Assembly: GCA_013365365.1 (NCBI GenBank)
Contig: JABVXU010000844.1
Span: 1-18,258 of the forward strand
DNA from: Cruorifilaria tuberocauda
Lineage: Eukaryota; Nematoda; Chromadorea; Rhabditida; Onchocercidae
Length of the DNA: 18,258 bases
Direction of reading: 5' to 3'
Shown here piece by piece: positions 1 through 9,450 of this stretch (positions are counted from its first letter, which is position 1; the number at the start of each line of letters is the position of its first letter). The position numbers and the translations under genes were made by a program. The notes beneath the pieces were generated by a model. That model was not told the DNA's origin. It saw only the letters and a program-made list of their open reading frames with translations, and did no database searches.

Positions 1-31
1 AATTAGTACGGTAAATAATGATAGTCCTAAT
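1..31. repeat. Left arm of a 31-bp perfect inverted repeat
   Basis: These 31 bases are the exact reverse complement of 3175..3205. The match stops at base 32 on the inner side; on the outer side it runs into the window edge, so the true arm may be longer. The two arms enclose the entire EB1-type gene. No transposase or target-site duplication is visible. Confidence 0.9.
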
Positions 32-175
32 AGTGATAATAAGTGAGTTAGTGACTAAAGAGATGGAAACATGAGTAGTAAAGAAAGACAATAAATATAC
101 ATGCTGATTAAGAAGATTAAAAGATTAAAAGGTCAGTTGAGAGTATAAACCAATTGAAGATATAATAGTTACTTA

Positions 176-2546
176 TCAGAATGTTTCAGGAATATCCAAA
201 TCGGACTGATGCGATGTGCCTTTTTTTGAGCCATTTTCATCAATATCTCCACTTTTCCCACGACTGGGCTCTTGAATGGGTTCCTGATCAACAACGGCAA
301 AACCTTCCTGAATATAATGTTCAGTATTTCAACTTACTTCAATACTTCAGTATTATGTAAAAATTAACACTAACAATAGCATCAAATAACGTATTATTCG
401 AGCTAATAAATTTATGACTTTCCTAGAAGCACCGCAAAATAAAAAAAAGAAGCATATGATATAATGATAGTGTGCGTTCCTTTTTAAGTTTCCCAGATTT
501 AATAAGAAATTACATTAAGTAGAAGTTTAAAAATCAAGAAATTAAATCACCTCGGTTTCGTATAAAATTCTTAAGATTTCTTCCCGGAGAACAGTAGGAC
601 TGTTTTCTGCTTCTTGACAAAACATTTCAACTTTTCGAAGCTTGTCATAATAAAAATTTCTTTGCTTGATAAGTTCTGTCAGGTCTTCTTTTAACTGTTG
701 AATCTGAAAATACCTACTATAAGGAGAAATAAAATTAGATAAAAACTAGGATTTACAAATAAAACATTCATAACTGAAGAATATAAAGGCGATCTAACAT
801 TACGCACTAAAGGTTTCTTTCGGCAGACTTGGGTATAAACAGGTCATGTTTGATTTATATTCACGTGTTTACGTGAAGTATTTGATTTTAAAACATCAAT
901 TAAATACAAGATAAACAATCAGCAGAATTTACTATGAGCTCATATTCATGCTTCAAAGTTACGACACTTGGAATGGCACTTTTTCCAGCTATAATACTTC
1001 GACCATCGCTACATGGATCTTCTGAAAATAGTCATTGAATTTTTATACAAAAATACATAAGAAATATAAGAAATATATAGAAGTCCGACCTAAGCATAAT
1101 CAGCACTGCTAAGTTTAAAATGTAACAAATTAAACTGTTACTTCTCGCAATCATAGTGACAGGATTATTTTTGGGAATAACACGAGCTTTTGATACAGCC
1201 GATTTGGATGATGCAGTCCAACTTGCCGGAAGTGGCTGCAAGCACAACATCCACAAGTAGGGCATATATGTGAAACACCAATTAAAACTATAAATATAGG
1301 AACCAATATTCACAATAACTCTAGGAAATATCCGGAAGAAAAATCAGTAGAAAACCAGATGACAAACTTCGTCATTTCTAGCTCGCAGTGCATCATACTG
1401 GTGACCATCATAATTTGCATCAAAAAATTTCTTGAACCACTGCAAAAATTCAAAATTGTCTTGGAATTTGGATCGCAGTAGACGTTCAACTGGTACACCC
1501 TAAATTCATTCAGATGGTTGATATCAGGATGCGCAATAATAATTTAACAATCTGTGGGATCAATAATCTAACTATTCAGTAAACGCACTGTTTTTTTCAT
1601 AATTAAATGGAAATATTCCATTATTATAAAGATTGATGAAAAGTCAGAAAAAAATAAAGGATACTGAAAATTAAACAATATAGGAAATGAGTTAAAAGAA
1701 CTATTTAATTTGATTCTTACAATATTAAAGTATGAATCAACGAACATTTCCTTACGCCAACTTTTATATCCTATTTGGACTCAGAATCTAGTGATACACT
1801 TTTAAAATCTCGTCTTCTTGATAGACTGACCATATGAGAGGTGGTATGAAACTTTGCAATAACAGTTAACTTTTACTGTCACTTCATTTTTTCGTTCACT
1901 TCATTTTCTTATGTTCTTTCCATTATTTAGTTATTTTCTACACTTACTTTCTTTACTCCCAGATCCTTCCAGGCTGTTTGCAGCATGCGCCAATTAGCAA
2001 TCCAGTCAACTTCACTCCGTGAATTCCATTTCACTTTTTTCAAAGAGATTTTTCCTGGGAAGAGAAGTTCCGTTAACTGACAATAAGCAGCGCCAGAAGC
2101 CATCTCCTCAATACGCGTAAAATTGGACTGCAAAGAATAAACTGAGAATTTTATGGTAACTAAACATAAAAACCAAATGCAATTCAACATATACAGCTAT
2201 TAAATAAACTTTCTGAAAGCAATTCAAGTATCTTCACTATTCTCTCCAAACTTCTTTCACCATCAATTCCATAATGTTCCGACTAAGTTCTCAGAGGTGA
2301 AACGCATGTTTACATGAATCTGCAACTTCATAGTTCAATGCCGAACTTCCATGAGTAACATATTCTCAATGACTCGTTGTTACCAATATGCAATTGTTTA
2401 TTACTTCTTAATAGTTTAAATCAAAAGTGTTCTAGGTTTTTAAATTGAAATAGTCATACTCGCAAAAAATTGTTGACAAAAGCTAAAAGCTCATTCCTTG
2501 AACACTGTTCGACCGTCGCTGATGTCGAATACACGTTTACCACCAT
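176..2546 (-). CDS. ebp: EB1/RP-family microtubule plus-end binding protein
   Basis: Seven exons, read on the minus strand: 2546-2460, 2127-1948, 1499-1368, 1235-1142, 1021-933, 703-551 and 307-176 (stop at 178-176). All junctions are GT..AG; all are phase 0 except the one after exon 4, which is phase 1. The product is about 288 residues, the usual EB1 size. Residues 1-133 form the N-terminal calponin-homology domain that binds growing microtubule ends, starting [14 protein letters not shown] and containing [20 protein letters not shown] and [20 protein letters not shown]. Residues about 134-194 are a basic, serine-rich linker. Residues about 195-255 form the dimerising coiled coil and EB-homology domain ([13 protein letters not shown], then ILYETEEGF), which in the family recruits SxIP partners. 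The tail of about 35 residues is hydrophilic and ends ETF, where vertebrate EB1 ends EEY. Known family role: autonomous tracking of plus ends and recruitment of other tip proteins, in spindles and cell shape. The start is fixed by the conserved N-terminus and by an acceptor-like site just upstream. Which of the C. elegans paralogues (ebp-1, -2, -3) it matches cannot be settled here. Confidence 0.96.
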
Positions 2547-2554
2547 TGGAACGA

Positions 2555-2565
2555 CTAAAAATACA
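2555..2565 (-). promoter_or_regulatory. Candidate spliced-leader trans-splice acceptor of the EB1 gene
   Basis: On the minus strand a T-rich run ending TTTTTAG (AG at 2556-2555) lies only eight bases before the EB1 start codon at 2546. No donor or coding exon is recognised upstream. Trans-splicing of a leader to such sites is usual in nematodes, so this is the likely 5' end of the mature message; that is inference. Confidence 0.5.
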
Positions 2566-2944
2566 TTGCTGTATCAGAAACAATGAACTGCAAGAGAAGT
2601 GGATGAATAGTATGAGTTCGGAAAATGTTCAAATTTTCAACCAAACAAGGTAAAATAAAATCCAACAAATCAAAGTGGTAAAGAAGATAATGTAAATAGA
2701 CGAGATACAGATTAAGCTGTCAACTTTAGTTTTTAGCTCTCAAAATCGAATATGAAATAAAACATAAGCTCCTTTATTTTTTGAAATTTAAGCGTAAATC
2801 TAAATTAACAGTGCACGACCGCTAATCCTTTCGAAACTAACTGGAAAGTGACAAACCGAACAATAAATGAACCAAATTTCATATTAAAAAAATTAAAAAA
2901 GTAAAAGAATCAGTTGCTTGCAATCATAATTAAAAGAATCAATT

Positions 2945-2974
2945 CGCGGCCGGGCCGTACCCTCCCCGCGCGCC
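2945..2974. other. Isolated GC-rich patch
   Basis: Of these 30 bases 27 are G or C, while the surrounding kilobases are roughly 70 % A+T. The patch contains several CpGs and short palindromes (CGGCCG, GCGCGC). It lies about 400 bases upstream of the EB1 start codon. It may be a promoter element; it may also be foreign or an assembly artefact. Nothing in it looks coding. Confidence 0.7.
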
Positions 2975-3174
2975 ATTCGACCTTACGAGTTTTTTCTTTT
3001 TCTTATTCAACTTCACTAAATTAATTTTTGTATATTAATTTTCAGCAAATTTTGATTTCTGACACTTTCACAATATTTTCTTCGTTTTACAGAGTTTCTA
3101 CGGAAGTTGTAAGTTTTTTATTAAGTTGAAAAATATGTTATCTAATGCTATGGGTGATAATCTTTACATTATAC

Positions 3175-3205
3175 ATTAGGACTATCATTATTTACCGTAC
3201 TAATT
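3175..3205. repeat. Right arm of the 31-bp perfect inverted repeat
   Basis: Exact reverse complement of bases 1..31. The inner boundary is sharp: the bases just inside (3174 and below) do not match. The outer side cannot be compared because the left arm meets the window edge. Confidence 0.9.
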
Positions 3206-4297
3206 TATAGAAGCGATTATCACTTACTGTAATTTGTCAAGTATCATTTTTTTTTTCATTTCTTATTTGTGAATGAAAAGACCATCTTTTTTTCTCTATA
3301 TTTACTGACATTTATATAGCTGAAAATGGATGCAAAAAGTTTTTTATTGCTTTTCTACTCTTTCTATTATACATTAAATTTATTTATTAGCATTTAACAT
3401 TATTTTTTTAAGAAAGATGATTTGTAAATCTTTATTAGATGAATATTTTAAATAGATTATCGATTTGATGGTATCTTTTAAAATGGGAATTTCGATCAGA
3501 TGATATGAAGCGAGAGAGATATTAGCAGTTGATAAGATTTAAATTGAAAGGGAAAATTATGCTAGGATCTACTTTCATATTAAAGTTCTCGACGTATTTC
3601 TAGATGACTCAGTGATTATAACTATTTTAATACATAACGTGATCCTATTATTTTAATTAGTCGAAGTGGAGTATTTTACTTGGATTCAAAATTTCTCTGG
3701 ATTCAAATATTCAATTGATCATTATTTTGCTATTTTTTTTTTTGATACGCCGATTTCGATCTTTTTTCGTTGATCTCCATCATTTCTTCACTTACTATTA
3801 TTAATTAATACTGATTAATTTATGCTACTCCTCAAGATCATTCTGCAATTTCAATAAAAAAGTTGATTTGAAAAAAACCACCGAAATTACAAAATTATCT
3901 CTTTAATATCGCTCTCTGCTGATTATGTATATCACTGTCGATCAAGACTTTGCAAGTATTTACGAAAATGCATTTCGATGTGAACAATCAAACTGTCTGT
4001 TGATCTTTCATGAAATTTAGCAATTTATAGCAACTTGATTGATTGATTCAAGCTTTGAGTCGCTTCTTTTCTCTTTTATTTGATGGACACAAAGTTTAAC
4101 ACAAATAACATGCTTTCATTTTGCATAATCATTGGCAAATATTCTACCTTAATAGCATGTAATTACAATTATTATGCTATATATTTTATTTGAGAAAGGT
4201 TTGCATACAACGGTGTGACAAATGATGTAATTTAATTCTCGAACAAAAATATAAGAAGCATAAAGAAGTGAGCTCAATAATTGTATTTCATACATCA

Positions 4298-4303
4298 TTT
4301 ATT
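4298..4303 (-). terminator. Poly(A) signal of the small heat shock gene
   Basis: AATAAA on the minus strand, about 43 bases after the stop codon of the HSP-12-type gene. Distance and orientation fit a short nematode 3' UTR. Confidence 0.65.
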
Positions 4304-4345
4304 ACTTTCTCATTATTTACCAAGTATTAATGATGAGTGAGAATT

Positions 4346-4808
4346 TTATTTTTTCTTATCAGCTGTGATGACAAGGTGACCTTTGGTTGTAAGTTTCGAT
4401 TTCAATGTTTGAATTTCTACGTCTGAGGGAAGATTGTAGCTTCGACTAATTTCTCGTCTAATTTCACCGAATTTTCCTTCTTTTGGTTCTCGCAAGCACC
4501 GGACTACCAACCGATCACCGATCACTTTAACCTAAAGATCTAGTGTTTGATGGTTTTTGGAAATGCAACAGTTAAGATGATCTTTCAATCTGAATTCTCA
4601 AAATTGACCTTGTGTGCAATGTTCTCGAAGAAGATTAAAACGGACTTACTTCGATCTCCTTTGGTTGAAAATAAACAGCTTCAAGGGCTACTTCAAATTT
4701 CTCATCAGTGTTGACTACTTTTACCATGCCATCGTCCTTATTGAGTGGCCAATCCCATTGATTAATCTTTTTTAAACTATCCGAAGGATTAACATTTATC
4801 GTCGTCAT
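4346..4808 (-). CDS. hsp-12: Short small heat shock protein (HSP-12 class, alpha-crystallin domain)
   Basis: Two exons on the minus strand, 4808-4650 and 4531-4346 (stop at 4348-4346). The single phase-0 intron has a GTAAGT donor and a TTTAG acceptor. The product has 114 residues. The N-terminal part is only about 28 residues and carries the WDWPLNKDDGMVKV segment typical of nematode HSP-12 proteins. The alpha-crystallin domain follows from about residue 29 to 110, with EKFEVALEA, FQPKEIEVKVIGDRLVV, REISRSYNLPSDVEI and GHLVITA. The protein ends DKKK directly after the domain, so there is almost no C-terminal extension and no IxI/V anchor motif. Known for the class: ATP-independent chaperones or relatives, forming small oligomers because both ends are short; a filarial 12.6-kDa member has been studied as an antigen. 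The sequence seems nearest to C. elegans hsp-12.2, by memory of the motifs only. No clear GAAnnTTCnnGAA heat shock element was seen in the 300 bases upstream, consistent with a class that is often not heat-induced. Confidence 0.95.
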
Positions 4809-4819
4809 TGATATCAGTA

Positions 4820-4830
4820 CTTAAATATGC
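4820..4830 (-). promoter_or_regulatory. Possible trans-splice acceptor of the small heat shock gene
   Basis: On the minus strand a weak acceptor-like run ending TATTTAAG (AG at 4821-4820) stands eleven bases before the start codon at 4808. The match to the TTTCAG consensus is poor, so this is only a candidate. Confidence 0.3.
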
Positions 4831-5412
4831 AACAATTGCTTTTATGATAAAATTACAGGGATTAATCGGAAGAATATGAAAGTTTAATGCGATAGATGAT
4901 AAATGAAACAATCATACAATTTGACGGATAGTATCATAAAAATAAATCAATACACAAATATCATCTTTGATTTTTATTAGACGAGAAGACAATGTGTCAA
5001 GTTTGAAGTCTTCTAAAGCAAGTTCATATTTGTGAATTGATGGGAAATTGTTAATTTTTAATAAATAATGCTTGGAATGAGAACTTATTGTAGTTTATAA
5101 AAACCTCCCAGTACCAAAATTTTCAAGGAACATTTTTTGGAAATCTCCATTAATCGAAGAAGCGCAAAAAGGCTTTTGGCTAAATTGACATAATTAATGC
5201 TATAAATTTCCACAGCACAACAGTTCGCTGAAAAGATTTTAAAATCCTCTTATAATAATTATTTGAAAATTCCGATGAATTTAAAAAGCGAATAATGGAT
5301 GTGAAATGAAAAGTAAATAAAATTTCTTGGTGGCAAATGTAAATTTGAGCATGTTTTATGAAGGAATAGTAAAATATTAGGGATTTAAAAACGTTGATGA
5401 GATGCGTTTCAG

Positions 5413-5483
5413 ATATAACTTACATCCGGATAACAGAATGTTAGCCGGATATCGTCAAAGAGAATTAGGAAGAGCTGCTACTT
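5413..5483 (+). CDS. Candidate orphan exon, unidentified product
   Basis: A 71-base stretch is bounded by a consensus acceptor (GCGTTTCAG, AG at 5411-5412) and a consensus donor (GTAAGT from 5484). Only one plus-strand frame is open through it; the other two hit stops. That frame reads YNLHPDNRMLAGYRQRELGR and then AAT, leaving one base (phase 1). An in-frame ATG at 5402 would extend it by four residues (MRFR), so it could also be a first exon. The composition looks protein-like, with basic and polar residues. I do not recognise the family, and no partner exon was found; the open frame at 12341 cannot be its direct neighbour because the junction would read TAG. It could be part of a plus-strand gene with long introns, a relic, or chance. 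Confidence 0.35.
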
Positions 5484-5516
5484 GTAAGTTAAGATGAATT
5501 CAAAATGATACTACGA

Positions 5517-5570
5517 CTAGACATATATCAATAGCTGTAGCTGAGCTGAGCGCTATTGACATCTGTCTAG
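5517..5570. repeat. Imperfect hairpin, 19-bp arms with 16-base loop
   Basis: Arms 5517-5535 and 5552-5570 pair at 17 of 19 positions; the mismatches fall in the middle. The loop is 16 bases. Weak extra pairing is possible outside the arms. It lies 33 bases after the donor of the candidate exon at 5413..5483. Size and shape resemble a short small-RNA precursor, but no known miRNA is recognised. Confidence 0.6.
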
Positions 5571-8487
5571 CCAGTTATTCATCCATTTCAAATAGCATTG
5601 TAATCATCTAGGATGGAGCATTTTCCAGAAATTTATAAAATTAAGTTTTATTGAAGAACAAAATTACACACTAACTTCCATCTCTTTTGATATCATTTGT
5701 GCTTGTAAAAAATGAAAAGGTAAATAAATAATTAGAAAAAATGAATTGAAGTAATTTTGAATTCAATCAAAATGTGAGCAAAAAGATAGAACATATAGAC
5801 TTTAGATATCTAACTAACAGTTGTCTAGATTTTGCAGCTATTTTTTAGAGTCAACTACCATTTTGTCATCTTAATTAATCTGTTCTTACCTTAGCATCAT
5901 TTGAAATTTAATTTTTGTTCAATTTTTAAACAAAATACGGATGGAATGATAAGAAATGGTGTATTGATTGAAATAGTTTTGACCGACGAGATGATATAAT
6001 ACTCCCTTATATAATTTCCTTACCTTTATAATTCTCCATATTTTTCTTTCTTACTAAATATAAGCTTGGAGGAATCACCTAAACAGTTGACTGAAGGATA
6101 ATTCTGCAGATCTTTTCGTCAAGAAATATTTAGTGGACCATGCTATGTTGAATTCAATCTTTCGCTTTATTCGATTTTATTTTTTCTTATCTCTCACTCA
6201 ACACTTTTTTGTTGTTTTTACTTTTGCTGTTGTGCTTTCCTCTTCATCTATTCATTTGGAAAATACTTCATGTCTGGATGATCTAAATTAAATTCTAAAT
6301 ATTCAAAATCTCAGTCTGATGCCTCCACATAAATTATGTATTTAACAAGCGTAGCATTGTAATGTTGATAAATTTTGTCGCTTCTTAAATAGTTTATTAT
6401 CACTCCTTTATCAAACATTTGTAATAAGAATATAGGAAAGTAAGAATAGAACTAAGAATTATTAACTAACTTCTTAATTTAAATTCGTAATAAATGTATG
6501 AAGTAAAAAGCAAAAACGATTCATGAATTTTATTTAACAAAGCAATGAAAAAAGAATGCCTATAGAAATATCTATCGCATTTACGCTCCGTTCAGATTTC
6601 GCTTAAAGCCAGTAGAATCTTTATAAAAGTTATATTTCAAGATTTTGATTCAAATAACTTTTAAAGAAACCATCCAAACAAAGTTGCCGCTCCAATAGAG
6701 AACCTAAAGGAAAATTCGCATATTAAGGAGTATTAAGTATCAGGTAATAGTAATGTGAATCATAACATGACAATCTTGCATATTTCTATTTCTCATGCGA
6801 TCGAAGTTGAAGGAAAAAATAAAGAAGTTAATATTGTAAACAATTCATGCCTGATAATATTTGCTGATATTTAAAACCTTGAGAATGCGCAAATATTTCC
6901 TTGTGTATTAGTGGTTATACAAATATTATTGGGCAACTACTGAGGGTTAGTTATTCATAGTGTGACGAATCGTAATTTTATTAACGGACTAATAGACATA
7001 TCGTATTCCTTTTTTCATAATAAAGAAAAAGTATTTTAAACTGTTTAAATAGCATAAAACAGATAATTTAGAATACAACGAAAAGAAAGTATCTATAGTT
7101 ATAACAAGAAAGAAAAATATAAATATCGATTACCATAATTTTTTCTATGTGAATATTGTTTTGCATTTGTTAGTATTTTGTTTCGATTTTTTGCCATTAA
7201 GTAAAAAAGTAGAAAAGGGGAAAAATCAAATTCGTTGTAAATTATTAATTTTTTGGTACGCACCGTTTGAACTTGAATAAAGAAATGAGGAAGTTAAATA
7301 AATAACCGCGTTGTAATTGAGTAGATAATGTCAGAAGTTATATTTTAGAACAATGCATTCATTTTTCATTTCTTATAAACTTACTAGACAGAAAGTAAAA
7401 CCTTTGATGCATTACTACATTGTAAGAATAGAATTTTAGCAGAATATAATTTTGTGTGAATAGAAAAATTGTTTTCATTAAGGTCTAATAATATTAAGCA
7501 AAATAAAAGAAAATAAGAATATAATTTTAAAATGTAAATTAGTGGAAAGGAAGGGCTAATCTTTATTCTAGCCAGAAATTTACTGAAATACTGTAAGGAA
7601 ATACTTCCAGTGCCTCAAATACAGCGACACAAAAACTATGGAATCCATTTGTTGGAATTTTCTGCGAATTAAGCAGAATTATAAGTTTTACTGCTTGGCA
7701 GCTACGCATTAATGCATTTAAATTAAATTTTGAAGTACAACCAAACTCTTGGGATAAGTTTGGAATTCAAATTACACCTCTAAACCTATACTGAATATTT
7801 CCAATTTTAGAAATGGAATGATGTGGCTGAATTGTTTCTATAATTGCTCTATTGCTTCTTTTCTCTCTGCCGACTAATCCAAAGTAAGCTTTGTGCAAGA
7901 AGCACTCTGTAAATTCATTGCTTTTTGATATATTGTGATGTTTATTGGTTGATTACAATTTCCGGAAGTTTATAATTTATGAAGAAGATATCCCTCCCCA
8001 TCACAGCAAATGACATTTCCACTTTATTTATTTCTTATTTTAATGTGAATACACAACAAGTCAACTAATGCGAAATATCCTTCTTATACTATCGTATAAT
8101 AATAATATAAGATTGGAAAAGGACTCATTCGAATTGAGCTAAAGTCTGCCGATATTAATTAAATAAGAAAGCAACAGAAAGCGAATGTACTGATTCTTTG
8201 TTGATGTACTTTTAAACATTCAAAGTAATCAAATAAATGACTAACAATGATCTATCATGTAGTTATTCACAAATAAGTGCCCTATGTTCATCTTGTATTC
8301 AAAAAACATAAATAGCCATAGAGCGATGGATTCCTGTTATGATTGATTCAGATAGACGTATTTGTACGCACAGCGTCACTGATAAAGTAGTGATAAAGTG
8401 ATATGCCCACAATAGCAGAAAATAGGCGATCTGACGAGTCCTTTCGATTTTTCGATATGTGAGATGATTGCTGGACAGATCCATGTT

Positions 8488-8535
8488 CATATATACATAT
8501 ATATGGATATGTTTGTGTTTGTGTATGTTTGCTAT
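8488..8535. repeat. TA/TG simple-sequence stretch
   Basis: Alternating TA, then TG-rich bases with interruptions. No coding sense on either strand. Confidence 0.6.
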
Positions 8536-9450
8536 GTGCTTTCTACCAATACCAACTTTCCCTTATAGATCTTTGAAAAAAGTATGAGTACTCCCAGCCT
8601 TCACAATTGAATTATGCAGCTTGTATCGCTTGGCTTACATTCTTACGAGAGCAACAACGTAGTCGCTTTCTATCTTTATTGTTCACTTTTGATCCAAAAA
8701 TACAAATTAGATCCGTTGACCTTCAGCTCAATACAAAGTAGATCCATGAATACTCAAATGATAAGATTATAAACTTCATTAAGCTCCTCTATGAATCGTT
8801 ACGTCTTAGTATTCGAGCTTGGATGAGATCGTTATTTGAAAAAGTGATAGGACAACGATCACTAATTATGATATTCAAGCTAGCGATACTACTTAAATAC
8901 TACTTAAGTTTATAAATGTGCAGTTCATTTTATTGCACTTCATTTTTCCAGGAAAAGGATGCAGAAAGAGGGAAAGCATGTAAATTACATATCATTGCTT
9001 TGCTCGTTTTATTAGTTGAACAGTTTTTTTAATTTTTGTATTAAATTAAACTTAGACTTGATAAAAGAAATATTTATTCTCCATGTATCGTCAAACTGAA
9101 ATCATTATTAAAATGAATAGATATTCAGTTCCATGTTATTTCGAGGTTTATTAAATAAAAATAAAAAGGATATTAATGTAAAAACAAGACACATATACTG
9201 TTTAGTGCAGCAGCAAGTCATAAAATTTAGTTTTTCATACTTATAAACAGCTACTTACCACCAATAATAACTTCTGCTTGAATTTTATATTACTTCTGAA
9301 TTTCGTTGGTATGTATATAATCAATAATCATTAATCATTAGTCATTCAGCAATCACAAAGTAAATATTTCTTTTTTTTAAAAAATGCATACATTTCAAAG
9401 GAATTGGTTGCAGGAACGGAAACGAAGAATATTCAGATAATATATACTTT

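Larger units (their letters stand above)
2547..4345. other. Intergenic stretch, EB1 5' side to small heat shock gene 3' end
   Basis: No coding exon is recognised on either strand in these 1.8 kb. The stretch is AT-rich with many short A and T runs. It holds the candidate EB1 trans-splice site, a GC-rich patch near 2945..2974, the right arm of the inverted repeat at 3175..3205, and the poly(A) signal of the next gene. EB1 promoter elements should lie in its first part, but no specific motif is recognised. Confidence 0.6.
4831..9450. other. Long intergenic stretch, small heat shock gene 5' side to stomatin gene 3' side
   Basis: These 4.6 kb are AT-rich. The only coding-like piece found is the short plus-strand candidate exon at 5413..5483, followed by an imperfect hairpin at 5517..5570. 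A short TA/TG-rich simple stretch lies near 8488..8535. A possible AATAAA for the stomatin transcript stands on the minus strand at 9147..9152, about 300 bases after its stop; this is uncertain. Nothing else is recognised. Confidence 0.55.

Noticed and set aside
4809..5160. Heat shock elements upstream of the small heat shock gene
   Set aside because: GAA and TTC triplets occur near each other, but with three-base spacing instead of two; no run of three proper units was found.
5420..5475. Minus-strand coding reading of the same region, ending at a GTAAGT-like site
   Set aside because: One minus frame is open, but its acceptor side is poor and it has no recognisable partner; the plus strand has better signals at both ends.
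5413..5483. Direct splicing of the 5413..5483 exon to the 12341..12505 frame
   Set aside because: The last base T joined to the leading AG would read TAG; the phases forbid a direct junction.
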